Assembly (NCBI GenBank): GCA_004556965.1
Contig: SFFE01000002.1
Location: 310,001 to 374,000 of the forward strand
Length of the DNA stretch: 64,000 bases
Direction: 5' to 3'
Source: Clostridiales bacterium
Lineage (GTDB): Bacteria > Bacillota > Clostridia > Oscillospirales > Oscillospiraceae
Part shown: positions 41,637 through 49,448 of the stretch, one piece after another
How the letters are laid out: every line of letters begins with the position of its first letter
Numbering within the stretch: the stretch's first letter is position 1
The notes under the pieces: model-generated
The model's database searches: none
Told to the model about the DNA's origin: nothing
Seen by the model: the letters and a program-made list of their open reading frames with translations, nothing else
Made by a program: the position numbers and the translations under genes

Positions 41637-42950
41637 TTGGAGAAACAAGCAAAAGGAAAAGTGGGAAAAGACTGCATTGTGGTAGGCTTTGCGCTGTTTT
41701 CGATGTTCTTCGGCGCGGGGAATGTGGTCTTTCCGCCGTATCTGGGCATGCAGTCCGGAACGCAGTGGCTCAGCGGCTTTCTGTTCTATTTCATCGCGGA
41801 CATCGGTCTTGCGATGATGGCGCTGTTTGCGATTTTGCGCAACAACGGGCCGGAGCAGATCACCGGGCACATCGGCCGCATCCCGTCGGCCGTGCTGATG
41901 AGTGCGATCATTTTGTGTATCGGCCCCATGCTGGCGATCCCCCGCACGGCGGCGACCACGTATGAGATGTCGATCGCGCCGCTCACCTCGGCCGTGTCGC
42001 CGGTGCTGTTTTCGGTGCTGTTTTTTGCAGTCATTCTGCTGCTGAGCGTCAAGGAGTCCGCGGTGGTCGACATTGTGGGCAAGGTACTCACGCCGCTGCT
42101 GCTGATCGGACTGATGATCCTGATCGTGAAGGGCGTCGTGACGCCCCTCGGCAAGATCACGGCTGCGCCGGTCGTGAGCGGCGTCGCCGAAACGGGTATC
42201 CGCGCGGGCTATCAGACGATGGACGTGCTGGCGGCCATGGCGTTCGGCATCATCATCCTCAAAAGCGCGCAGGACAAGGGCTATGCCGACGGCAAGAGCA
42301 AGACCAAAATGATCGGCGGCGCTGCGCTGCTCGCGGGCGGACTGCTGCTCATCGTATACCTTGGCCTGACTTACCTTGGCGCGACGGTTTCCGGCCGGTT
42401 CAACATCCATATCACGCGCGCGGAGTTGGTCATCCACATTGTGGACATGCTCCTCGGCCGCGCGGGCACGGTGATCTTCGGCGTCGTCGTGGCGCTCGCG
42501 TGCATGACGACCGCGGTCGCGCTGGTGAGCTCCTCTGCCAGCTTTTTTGAGAAGCTGTGCCGCGGCAAGGTGAAATATTCCGTGTTCGTCATCGTCATCT
42601 GCGTGTTCAGCGCCGTGGTGTCGAATCTCGGTCTCGACCGCATCGTGGCCATCGCGTCGCCGGTGCTGGATGTGGTGTACCCGCCGACGCTGGTGCTGAT
42701 CGTGCTGTCGCTCTTCGGCGACCGGGTGCCCAACGCTGTGCACCGCAGCGCGGTCGTCGGCGCGCTGCTGACGAGCCTGCTGAATACGGTGTCGTTCTAC
42801 GGACTGCGGATGCCGTTTTTGCAGAAGCTGCCGCTGGCCTCGCTCGGCCTTGGATGGGTCGTGCCTGCGGTTGTGTTTGGTCTCGTCGCGTTTGCCGTTG
42901 TACGTATCGTCGCTGCGAAACGCAAACCGGGAGACGTGCAGGCAGAATAA
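41637..42950 (+). CDS. brnQ: Branched-chain amino acid:cation symporter BrnQ (LIVCS family)
   Basis: 437 residues, about twelve helices. The opening VVGFALFSMFFGAGNVVFPPYLGMQSG is diagnostic for BrnQ; FSVLFFAVILLLSVKESAVVD and LVSSSASFFEKL follow. It imports Leu, Ile and Val with Na+ or H+. The start is probably TTG 41637, with AGAGGG about seven bases upstream; ATG 41574 in frame would add 21 residues that do not fit the family. A TATACT hexamer (about 41577-41582) may be its -10. No T-box or other leader element is evident. Confidence 0.9.
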   Translation: MEKQAKGKVGKDCIVVGFALFSMFFGAGNVVFPPYLGMQSGTQWLSGFLFYFIADIGLAMMALFAILRNNGPEQITGHIGRIPSAVLMSAIILCIGPMLAIPRTAATTYEMSIAPLTSAVSPVLFSVLFFAVILLLSVKESAVVDIVGKVLTPLLLIGLMILIVKGVVTPLGKITAAPVVSGVAETGIRAGYQTMDVLAAMAFGIIILKSAQDKGYADGKSKTKMIGGAALLAGGLLLIVYLGLTYLGATVSGRFNIHITRAELVIHIVDMLLGRAGTVIFGVVVALACMTTAVALVSSSASFFEKLCRGKVKYSVFVIVICVFSAVVSNLGLDRIVAIASPVLDVVYPPTLVLIVLSLFGDRVPNAVHRSAVVGALLTSLLNTVSFYGLRMPFLQKLPLASLGLGWVVPAVVFGLVAFAVVRIVAAKRKPGDVQAE

Positions 42951-42964
42951 TTTCCGGAGCAATC

Positions 42965-43000
42965 AAAAAATCCTGAAGCCATCCGGCTTCAGGATTTTTT
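42965..43000. terminator. Bidirectional terminator between brnQ and the KdpE-like gene
   Basis: Perfect stem with arm AAAAAATCCTGAAGCC and loop ATCC, flanked by A and T tracts. Confidence 0.92.
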
Positions 43001-43031
43001 TGTTGTCACAAGGCCGCGCAGCGTTTTTTGA

Positions 43032-43736
43032 TCAGCTTTCGTCGGCCATGCGGTAGCCGACGCCGACCTCGGTAAAGACGTAGCGCGGCTCCAGCGGGTT
43101 TGGCTCGATTTTGCGGCGGATGTTTGCCATGTGGACGCGCAGCAGCTTGTTGTCCGATCCGACGGCAGGCCCCCACAGCTCCTTCATCATGTACTTATAA
43201 GTCAGTACCTGCCCGGCGTGCTGCCCCAGCAGGGCGATGATCTTGTACTCGTTCGGCGTCAGATGCGTGTCCTCGCCGCGGAGGAAGACCTTGTGCTTTT
43301 TGTAGTCGATCACCAGCTCGCCCACCTGATAACGTCCGGTGAGCGCCAGCTCGTCGTTTTCCAGATTGGTGCGGGTGTGACGCAGGGCGGCGCGGATGCG
43401 CGCCAGCAGCTCCACTGTGCCGAACGGCTTCGTCAGATAATCGTCGGCGCCCAGATCGAGCGCGGCGGCCTTGTCTATTTCCGCGCTGCGGGCGGAGAGC
43501 ACGATGATGGGCGTGCGCGTCCAGCTGCGCAGCCGGCGGATCACGTCATTGCCGTCCATATCCGGCAGACCGAGGTCGAGAAGGATCACATCCGGGCAGT
43601 GCGACGCGATCATGTCCAATGCGTCTTTGCCGCTGTTTGCCAGCACGACGTCGTAGGAATTTGCGGTCAGTGTGGTGGTGAGGAACTGACAGATGCTGGG
43701 GTCGTCCTCAACGATGATGATTTTGTCCCGAATCAC
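43032..43736 (-). CDS. KdpE-like response regulator
   Basis: 234 residues. Receiver: IIIVEDDPSICQFLTTTL, phosphoacceptor D54 in ILLDLGLPDMDG, and LTKPFGTVELLARIRAALR; winged helix: LTPNEYKIIALLGQHAGQVLTYKYMMKELWG and LRVHMANIRRKIEPNP. These segments are strikingly KdpE-like. GTG 43736 follows GGAGGG and overlaps the kinase stop by four bases (GTGA). No kdpFABC operon is in the window, so the regulon is unknown. Confidence 0.88.
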   Translation of the reverse strand: MIRDKIIIVEDDPSICQFLTTTLTANSYDVVLANSGKDALDMIASHCPDVILLDLGLPDMDGNDVIRRLRSWTRTPIIVLSARSAEIDKAAALDLGADDYLTKPFGTVELLARIRAALRHTRTNLENDELALTGRYQVGELVIDYKKHKVFLRGEDTHLTPNEYKIIALLGQHAGQVLTYKYMMKELWGPAVGSDNKLLRVHMANIRRKIEPNPLEPRYVFTEVGVGYRMADES

Positions 43737-44803
43737 GTGGTTTTCCCTCCAGTCGGCAGCCAGAAGCGGAACACCGCGCCGCCGGCTGCATCGTTTTCCG
43801 CTGAGATCTCGCCCCCGTGGGCGCGGACGATGGCGCGGCATACGGCCAGACCGATGCCCATGCGCCGGTTACGGTCGGCGTGCGCGCCGACCATGGCGTC
43901 GTACCCGTCAAAGAGAACGGGGAGCAGATGTCTGGGGATGCCGTCGCCGTTGTCCGCCACGCTGATCAGAACCCTTTCGGGCCGCTGCTCGATCTGAATA
44001 TGAATCGCCGTAGCGCTTTGCGCGTGCTGCTCGACGTTTTCCAGCAGGTTCAACAGCACCTGCTCGATGAGCGTGGCGTCCATCGGTGCCAGAACAATGT
44101 CCTCCGGTGCGGCGACGGTGATGGGGATGCTGCTGCCGGCCGTCTTGCGAAAGCGCGTGATGGCGCTGCCGACGATCTCCTCCACGACCTCGTCCGTCTT
44201 TTCCAGCACGACACCGTCACTACCGAAGCGCGTCACGGACAGAATGTTTTCCGTCATCCGCAGCAGCCAGATGGCGTTGCGGTTGATGCCGCGGGCCAGT
44301 TCTGCCTGCTCCTCCGGCGAAAGTGCGGCGGGATCAGCCAGCGCGCTGCTGGAGCCGATGATGGCCGTGAGCGGCGTGCGGATGTCGTGTGACACGGCGC
44401 GCAGGAGGTTGGCGCGCATTTTGTCCTTTTCCGCCTCGTAGCGGACCTGTTCCTGCTTTTTGATCTGGGTCGTCAGCGTGCTGATGAACACCGATACGAG
44501 CAGCATGACCGCGAACGTCATGGGATAGCCGGAAACGGACATGTCAAATTCCCCGAACGGGTAGGTAAACAGCCAGTTTACGCAGATCACACCGACCACA
44601 GCGGCGATGACGCCGGGCAGATACCCGCTGGTGTACCGCGAGACGACCGCCACGGCAAGAATGAAGAGGGAGGTGGCAAAGGGGTTGTTATCGTCATAGA
44701 CGCGGGAGAGCGCGTGCGCCACGGCGATGGCGAGCGCAAAGATGAGCAGAAAGATCAGCGTATCCCGCACAGCGGTCGGCAGCGATTTCAAGGACTTTCG
44801 CAT
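43733..44803 (-). CDS. Truncated-type KdpD-like sensor kinase (DUF4118 plus kinase core)
   Basis: 356 residues. Four membrane helices (about 14-110) of the DUF4118 type (FLLIFALAIAVAHALSRVY, YTSGYLPGVIAAVVGVICVNWLFTYP) lead into LLRAVSHDIRTPLTAIIGSSSAL (H box), LLNLLENVEQHA (N box) and VADNGDGIP. The large N-terminal KdpD and USP-like domains of full-length KdpD (about 350-400 residues) are missing. ATG 44803 follows GGAGG; an extended -10 (TGCTATAAT) sits upstream. Short KdpD-like kinases paired with KdpE occur in Clostridia. Signal may be K+ or c-di-AMP related, but nothing here shows it. Confidence 0.88.
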   Translation of the reverse strand: MRKSLKSLPTAVRDTLIFLLIFALAIAVAHALSRVYDDNNPFATSLFILAVAVVSRYTSGYLPGVIAAVVGVICVNWLFTYPFGEFDMSVSGYPMTFAVMLLVSVFISTLTTQIKKQEQVRYEAEKDKMRANLLRAVSHDIRTPLTAIIGSSSALADPAALSPEEQAELARGINRNAIWLLRMTENILSVTRFGSDGVVLEKTDEVVEEIVGSAITRFRKTAGSSIPITVAAPEDIVLAPMDATLIEQVLLNLLENVEQHAQSATAIHIQIEQRPERVLISVADNGDGIPRHLLPVLFDGYDAMVGAHADRNRRMGIGLAVCRAIVRAHGGEISAENDAAGGAVFRFWLPTGGKTT

Positions 44804-44830
44804 AGGGATACCTCCGCAAGCGTTTTTCCC

Positions 44831-44839
44831 ATTATAGCA
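44831..44839 (-). promoter_or_regulatory. Extended -10 promoter element of the KdpD-like operon
   Basis: On the minus strand TGCTATAAT; the TGn extension compensates for a poor -35. Confidence 0.65.
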
Positions 44840-44954
44840 TGTGCGGCCGGTCATGCGGAACGTTTTTCGGATGCGCGCCGAATCTTTCCGGAACCTTAGC
44901 AGGAAACGGCGGCGCGCGCCCGCTTCTTTCCGGGAAATTAGCGAGCCTGCAACG

Positions 44955-44960
44955 TATAAT
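44955..44960 (+). promoter_or_regulatory. -10 element ahead of the 24-residue peptide gene
   Basis: Perfect TATAAT 40 bases before the ATG at 45001. No good -35 at 16-18 bases; the shared 15-mer GCTTCTTTCCGGGAA ends 19 bases upstream, where an activator could bind. Confidence 0.55.
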
Positions 44961-45000
44961 GGGTCAAAAGGGAAAAGTATTGGGAAAGGAGGATTTCCAA

Positions 45001-45075
45001 ATGATCTTTGCAGTGGTTGGCGGCGGCATGATTCTGGCCTGCGCCGGGTTCGTGTGGTACATCATCAAGGGCTGA
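45001..45075 (+). CDS. 24-residue single-helix membrane peptide
   Basis: ATG 45001 to TGA 45073-45075 encodes 24 residues: MIFAVVGGGMILACAGFVWY followed by Ile, Ile, Lys, Gly, i.e. one membrane helix with a Gly-rich start and a C-terminal lysine. A perfect AAAGGAGG lies eight bases before the ATG, a TATAAT lies 40 bases upstream, and a strong terminator follows 51 bases after the stop. These signals make it a real translated gene despite its size. It is divergent from the KdpDE-like system; KdpF-like regulatory peptides are similarly small, but the sequence does not match KdpF convincingly. Function unknown. Confidence 0.72.
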   Translation: MIFAVVGGGMILACAGFVWYIIKG

Positions 45076-45126
45076 CGCTTGAAATTGGAATGTTTGCGCG
45101 TCTGTGGAAGCGCGCGTAGAGAGAGT

Positions 45127-45165
45127 AAAAAACCGACCGGAACTTTGGTTCCCGGTCGGTTTTTT
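45127..45165 (+). terminator. Terminator after the 24-residue peptide gene
   Basis: Stem AAAAAACCGACCGG with its complement CCGGTCGGTTTTTT. Confidence 0.9.
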
Positions 45166-45230
45166 AGAGCGGCAGGGTCTCTTGAACTGACAGGATTCGA
45201 TCGAATTGCACAAGATTATCCTTGGAAGAA

Positions 45231-45259
45231 TTGACAGATTCGGCAAAATACCGTATAAT
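45231..45259 (+). promoter_or_regulatory. Perfect consensus promoter of the sugar transferase gene
   Basis: TTGACA (45231-45236), 17-base spacer, TATAAT (45254-45259). Confidence 0.92.
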
Positions 45260-45323
45260 TATACAAGTTTCTTCAAAAAATCGGGCGATATTCCCTTTTT
45301 GCGAGGTGAACCGGAACCAGACA

Positions 45324-46004
45324 ATGGATGTGGTGCTGCAGGAAGTCAATATCGAAAAATGCGCTCAGATGGGTCTGCTGCGGCCGTGCGCCAAACCTGA
45401 TGCTGCGCCGCTGGCTTCGGCTGCGGCAGAGGAAGCGTATGAGCGGTGCAAGCGTGTGCTGGACGTGATTGGCGCGTTGTTCGGGCTTATCGTTTTGATG
45501 CTTCCGATGTGTGCCATCGCACTGCTGATTCTGGCGGGCGACGGCGCGCCGGTGCTGTTCCGGCAGGAGCGGCTTGGGAAGGACGGCGTTCCCTTTACCT
45601 TATATAAATTTCGCACGATGCGCCCGGATGCGGAAAAGGACGGACCGCAGTGGGCGGAGCGGGACGATCCGCGCGCGACCGCGATCGGACGGCGGCTGCG
45701 GGCGTCGCATCTGGACGAGCTGCCGCAGTTGATCAATGTGCTGCGCGGCGAGATGAGTCTGGTGGGGCCGCGGCCGGAGCGGGCGTGCTTTTATCGCTTG
45801 TTTGATGAGGCAATCGAGGGGTTTCACAACCGCCTGTGCGTCCAGCCGGGACTGACCGGGTGGGCGCAGGTGCATGGCAGCATGCTTCTGCCGCAGGAGA
45901 AGATCGTATATGATATGGAATATATCAACCGCCGCTGCCTGCGCATGGACATTCGCTGCCTGGCCATGACGGTGAAGACGCTGCTGTGCGGCAATGAGAC
46001 ATAA
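45324..46004 (+). CDS. Bacterial sugar transferase (initiating phosphoglycosyltransferase)
   Basis: 226 residues. One hydrophobic segment (about 47-70, VLDVIGALFGLIVLMLPMCAI) precedes a cytosolic catalytic domain: PVLFRQERLGKDGVPFTLYKFRTM, DELPQLINVLRGEMSLVGPRPER, GLTGWAQVHG. This is the PF02397 monotopic PGT catalytic core, which transfers a sugar-1-phosphate to undecaprenyl phosphate to start capsule or glycan assembly. ATG 45324 has only a distant GAGGTGA; an in-frame GTG/TTG further on is less likely. It stands alone between a perfect promoter and a terminator, without a polysaccharide cluster. Confidence 0.88.
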   Translation: MDVVLQEVNIEKCAQMGLLRPCAKPDAAPLASAAAEEAYERCKRVLDVIGALFGLIVLMLPMCAIALLILAGDGAPVLFRQERLGKDGVPFTLYKFRTMRPDAEKDGPQWAERDDPRATAIGRRLRASHLDELPQLINVLRGEMSLVGPRPERACFYRLFDEAIEGFHNRLCVQPGLTGWAQVHGSMLLPQEKIVYDMEYINRRCLRMDIRCLAMTVKTLLCGNET

Positions 46005-46015
46005 CAAAATCATGC

Positions 46016-46051
46016 AAAAGACCCGATGGAAGATTCCGTCGGGCTTTTTTG
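46016..46051 (+). terminator. Terminator of the sugar transferase gene
   Basis: Stem CCCGATGGA with TCCGTCGGG, loop AGAT, then CTTTTTTG; also faces the converging LysR gene. Confidence 0.85.
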
Positions 46052-46054
46052 CAC

Positions 46055-46912
46055 TCATTGCTTCTGCGCGATCAGGAAGCTGACGAATTCGCGCACCATG
46101 CTGTTTACGGTTTTGGGCAGCACGACACCGAGCTGCCAGCGCAGCGGCGGGTCGAGCGGCAGCGTGCGTACCTGAGCGGAGTGCCCCTGCATGGCCAGTT
46201 CCGGCAGCACCGTGACGCCAAGCCCCTGCTCGACGAGCGACAGCAGCGTAGCGTCGTCCGCGCTGTCGAGCATGATCTTCTCGTGCACGCTGAAATCCGG
46301 CAGCATGCCGGAGGAGGACTTCAGTTGATTGAGCGGCGTCATGATAAACGGATGCGAGGCCAGCTCGTCCAGCGACACGGACGTGCGGCCGTCAAATTCT
46401 TCGCCCGCTGGGACAACGGCCAGCAGCGCCTCTTCATGCAGCGGAATCCAGCGATAGCCGCGCTTCCGGCTGTCGTCCACCAGCGCCAGGTCGATGGCAT
46501 TCGCGTCCAGCCAGTCGGGGATCTCCTCCGCGCCGACGCGCAGCTCAATGGAGATGTCCGGGTGTACGCTGTGATACGCTTTGATGATGGGCGGGAGCCA
46601 GTTTTTTGAGATGCTGGCGTATGCGCCGATGCGCAGCGGTCGACGGGCGCCGCCGTTGACTTGGTCAATCTCGTCGCGCAGACGGCTCATCGCGCGGTTT
46701 ACATCCTCGATGTAGGGCAGCAGCTGCGTCCCCTCCGGCGTGAGCGTTACGCCGTTGAACCCGCGAACAAACAAGGGACAGCCAAATTCGTTTTCCAGAC
46801 TGTTCATCATCTGCGTCATGCCGGATTGCGTATAACCGATCTCCTCCGCGGCGCGGCTGAAGCTGCCGGTTCGCACGACAGCCAGCATCGCGCGGAGTTT
46901 TTTATCATCCAT
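46055..46912 (-). CDS. LysR family transcriptional regulator
   Basis: 285 residues from ATG 46912. DNA-binding domain: LRAMLAVVRTGSFSRAAEEIGYTQSGMTQMMNSLENEFGCPLFVR; effector domain with RPLRIGAYASISKNWLPPIIKAY and IDLALVDD. ATG 46912 is preferred over ATG 46918 because GGGAGG at 46921-46926 then has an 8-base spacer. Divergent from the NSS transporter gene with 192 bases between, so that transporter is the best candidate target. Confidence 0.9.
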   Translation of the reverse strand: MDDKKLRAMLAVVRTGSFSRAAEEIGYTQSGMTQMMNSLENEFGCPLFVRGFNGVTLTPEGTQLLPYIEDVNRAMSRLRDEIDQVNGGARRPLRIGAYASISKNWLPPIIKAYHSVHPDISIELRVGAEEIPDWLDANAIDLALVDDSRKRGYRWIPLHEEALLAVVPAGEEFDGRTSVSLDELASHPFIMTPLNQLKSSSGMLPDFSVHEKIMLDSADDATLLSLVEQGLGVTVLPELAMQGHSAQVRTLPLDPPLRWQLGVVLPKTVNSMVREFVSFLIAQKQ

Positions 46913-47104
46913 CGCCATCGCCTCCCAAGGACATCACAAAATCTAATGCCCCTATTATATAGTCTTTCTTCACAAATTTCAACCCTGGTGCTAGATTTAA
47001 AGTGTTAAAACTGCAATAAGCTTCCGGGAAAGGTTCCAAAATTTTGTTTGCACCGTCCCGCAAAAAGGACGCCCTGCCGTTCGGAAGAGAAAGGAATTCA
47101 ACCT

Positions 47105-48472
47105 ATGGAACGAGAACAGTTTTCCTCGCGGCTTGGCTTCATCCTCATCTCGGCGGGGTGCGCGATCGGCCTGGGGAACGTATACCGGTTCCCGATCACG
47201 ACCGGCGCGTACGGCGGCGCGATTTTCGTGGCGATCTATCTGCTGTTCCTCCTGCTGCTGGGCATCCCCGTCATGACGGCGGAGCTGGCGGTCGGCCGCG
47301 GCAGCCGCAGGAGCATTGCAACCTCCTTTGAAACGCTGCAGCATTCGGGGCAGAAGTGGGGTTTCATGAAATATGTCGGCATCGCCGGCAACTATCTGCT
47401 GATGATGTTCTACACGACCATTTCCGGCTGGATGGTTATTTATTTCTGGAAGTATCTCACCGGCTCGATCATGGGCGTGACGGGCGCGGAAGCGCTGGGC
47501 GGCGTATTCGGCGCCACGGTGAGCAATCCGGTGCTGCAGATCTGCACGACATTTCTGGTGATTCTGGTTTGCTTTTCCGTCTGCTCGCTCGGTCTGCAAA
47601 AGGGCGTGGAGAAGATCACCAAGGGCATGATGGTGGCGCTGCTGGTGCTGATCATCGGACTTGCGATCTATTGCTGCACACTGCCCGGCGCGGGCGCGGG
47701 ACTGAAGTTCTATCTGGTCCCGTCGCTGGAACGGCTGGAAGAGGCCGGCGTCTGGACGGTTATCTCCTCGGCCATGGGGCAGGCGTTCTTTACGTTGAGC
47801 ATCGGCATCGGCTCCATCGCCATCTTCGGCAGCTACATAGACCGGGACCGCAGCCTGCTCGGCGAAGCGTTTACGATCACGGGTCTCGATACGTTTGTCG
47901 CACTGATGTCCGGTCTCATCATTTTCCCGGCCTGCTTTGCATTCAACAACGGCGTCACGGCGGACGCTTCCAGCGTGGGCGCCACATTCCTGTTCACGAC
48001 GCTGTCTAGCATCTTCAACACGATGCCGGGCGGCCGCGTGATCGGCACTCTGTTCTTTGTGTTCATGATCTTTGCGTCGTTCTCTACGGTTATTGCGGTG
48101 TTTGAGAACATCATGTCCTTCTGGCTGGAGTTGACGAAGCTCAGCCGCCGGAAGGTCGCGCTGATCAATACCGGGCTGATGCTGGTGCTGTCGCTGCCGT
48201 GCATCCTGAGCCTGAACGTGTGGGGCGACATTACGGTCTTCGGCAAGAGCTTCATGGATCTGGAGGACTACATCGTATCGAACCTCCTGCTGCCGATCGG
48301 CAGCCTGTTCTACGTTCTGTTCTGCACGACGCGCTATGGCTGGGGCTGGGATTTGTACTTCGCGGAGGTCAATGCCGGCAAGGGCATGAAGGTGCCGAAG
48401 TGGCTGCGTCCGTATATGACGTATGTTCTGCCGCTGATCGTGATCGCGGTTCTGGTGATGTCCATCTTCTAA
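47105..48472 (+). CDS. Neurotransmitter:sodium symporter (NSS) family transporter
   Basis: 455 residues, about eleven helices, the LeuT-like prokaryotic form. The diagnostic first helix is LGFILISAGCAIGLGNVYRFP, with LLLLGIPVMTAELAVGR in helix 2 and AFFTLSIGIGSIAIFGSYI in helix 6 region. It takes up an amino acid or related amine with Na+. ATG 47105 follows AAAGGA. Followed by a strong terminator; regulated perhaps by the divergent LysR protein. Confidence 0.92.
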   Translation: MEREQFSSRLGFILISAGCAIGLGNVYRFPITTGAYGGAIFVAIYLLFLLLLGIPVMTAELAVGRGSRRSIATSFETLQHSGQKWGFMKYVGIAGNYLLMMFYTTISGWMVIYFWKYLTGSIMGVTGAEALGGVFGATVSNPVLQICTTFLVILVCFSVCSLGLQKGVEKITKGMMVALLVLIIGLAIYCCTLPGAGAGLKFYLVPSLERLEEAGVWTVISSAMGQAFFTLSIGIGSIAIFGSYIDRDRSLLGEAFTITGLDTFVALMSGLIIFPACFAFNNGVTADASSVGATFLFTTLSSIFNTMPGGRVIGTLFFVFMIFASFSTVIAVFENIMSFWLELTKLSRRKVALINTGLMLVLSLPCILSLNVWGDITVFGKSFMDLEDYIVSNLLLPIGSLFYVLFCTTRYGWGWDLYFAEVNAGKGMKVPKWLRPYMTYVLPLIVIAVLVMSIF

Positions 48473-48524
48473 AGCGGTCATTTCTCTCTCAGAGATGAAT
48501 ATAGGTAAAAGCATGGTAAAGGCG

Positions 48525-48555
48525 AAATCCCCCGGAGTGGTGCTCCGGGGGATTT
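48525..48555 (+). terminator. Terminator of the NSS transporter gene
   Basis: Stem AAATCCCCCGGAG with CTCCGGGGGATTT, loop TGGTG, then TGTATTTG. Confidence 0.85.
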
Positions 48556-48561
48556 TGTATT

Positions 48562-48587
48562 TGTCAAAAAAGCTAGCTTTTTTGACA
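48562..48587. repeat. Perfect 26-bp palindrome
   Basis: Arms TGTCAAAAAAGCT and AGCTTTTTTGACA. It lies just behind the NSS terminator and 87 bases before a promoter. It could be a second bidirectional terminator or an operator; the GTCAAAAAA half-site recurs at 36475 and 53958. Confidence 0.65.
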
Positions 48588-48673
48588 GAAGGGGATTGCG
48601 GCCTGACTGCAACGCGCACGTTTGAACAACTAAAAATGGTGCAAAACTATAAAATTGGGAGATAAATACTTAG

Positions 48674-48703
48674 TTGACAAAATCAAATGTTTTCGGGTAA
48701 AAT
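48674..48703 (+). promoter_or_regulatory. Promoter of the lipoprotein gene
   Basis: TTGACA (48674-48679) and TAAAAT (48698-48703), 18-base spacer. The leader to 48805 carries an unused AGGGAGGTGA site (48720-48729). Confidence 0.78.
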
Positions 48704-48804
48704 ATCAAATCAACAGCGAGAGGGAGGTGAGTGCGCATCTGAAAAATCAATCGGTACAGGCACGTTTTGGATAGGAAGTCTATGATGAGAAAGGGTTGAT
48801 TTTC

Positions 48805-49281
48805 ATGAAAAAACTGATCGTTGCCGGTTTGATCGTTTGCCTTTGTCTGCTTGGCGCTTGTGGCGCGCCGCAGAGCGATGCGCCGGACGCAACGCCCACG
48901 GCAGACGAATATGGCCTTGATTTTACGGAGGAAGAAATCCAGTCCGCGGTTGCGGTGGCAAAGCAGTATTACGCGCAGCTCGCGTCCGAGGAGCTTGACG
49001 CATCGCTTTTGAGCGCGGACGAGATTTCCGAACTAGAGGAACGGAATCAGTGGTTGGAGCAGGGTGTTCAGGTGGAATATCGCGCGAAGGACGCGCTCCG
49101 TTCCATAACCGGCTCCGGCGCGAAGGACATCATTGCCGAAAAAGGCGCTGGCACTGTGATCATTTTGCAGGTTACCGTTCCGTCCGCGCCGGAGGGCAGC
49201 GCTTGGAGTCGGCGCGTGATGGAGCTGAACCGGGACAGCGCGCAGTCCGCGTGGTATTTTCGCACAGAGGGGCCGGTGTAA
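48805..49281 (+). CDS. Predicted lipoprotein of unknown function
   Basis: 158 residues. N-terminal signal MKKLIVAGLIVCLCLLGAC with lipobox L-G-A-C19, so the mature protein is lipid-anchored outside the membrane. A Ser/Ala/Asp linker is followed by a mostly helical then beta-rich domain (EEEIQSAVAVAKQYYAQLAS, AGTVIILQVTV, ending SAWYFRTEGPV), which could be a NTF2-like/DUF4829-type fold; not certain. ATG 48805 with AAGGG about ten bases upstream. Monocistronic with its own promoter and terminator. Confidence 0.82.
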   Translation: MKKLIVAGLIVCLCLLGACGAPQSDAPDATPTADEYGLDFTEEEIQSAVAVAKQYYAQLASEELDASLLSADEISELEERNQWLEQGVQVEYRAKDALRSITGSGAKDIIAEKGAGTVIILQVTVPSAPEGSAWSRRVMELNRDSAQSAWYFRTEGPV

Positions 49282-49320
49282 TCAGTCGCGCCGCCCACTT
49301 GCAGCCATAAGCCAATAGAA

Positions 49321-49349
49321 GCCGCTCTCAGGATGAGAGCGGCCTTTTT
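49321..49349 (+). terminator. Terminator of the lipoprotein gene
   Basis: Stem GCCGCTCTC with GAGAGCGGC, short loop, then CTTTTTG. Confidence 0.88.
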
Positions 49350-49397
49350 GCGCCTGTCAAAGAACCCGGAAAAGCTTCCTCCTGTGTAAGGGAAAGT

Positions 49398-49435
49398 GGC
49401 AAAAATTCGTGATTTTTGCCGGAGTGGCGCTCCGG
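49398..49435 (-). terminator. Double hairpin after the pot operon
   Basis: On the minus strand CCGGAG/CTCCGG (49419-49435) is followed by GGCAAAAAT/ATTTTTGCC (49398-49420). No long U run, but position after the stop at 49449 suits termination. Confidence 0.6.
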
Positions 49436-49448
49436 GGCTGCCTGCGTG

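Noticed and set aside
39845..41749. 634-codon minus-strand frame opposite the sensor kinase
   Set aside because: Low-complexity Arg/Gln/His-rich shadow; the plus-strand kinase motifs are clear.
45001..45075. KdpF subunit of a Kdp potassium ATPase
   Set aside because: Size fits but the sequence is not KdpF-like and no kdpABC follows; kept as an unknown small peptide.
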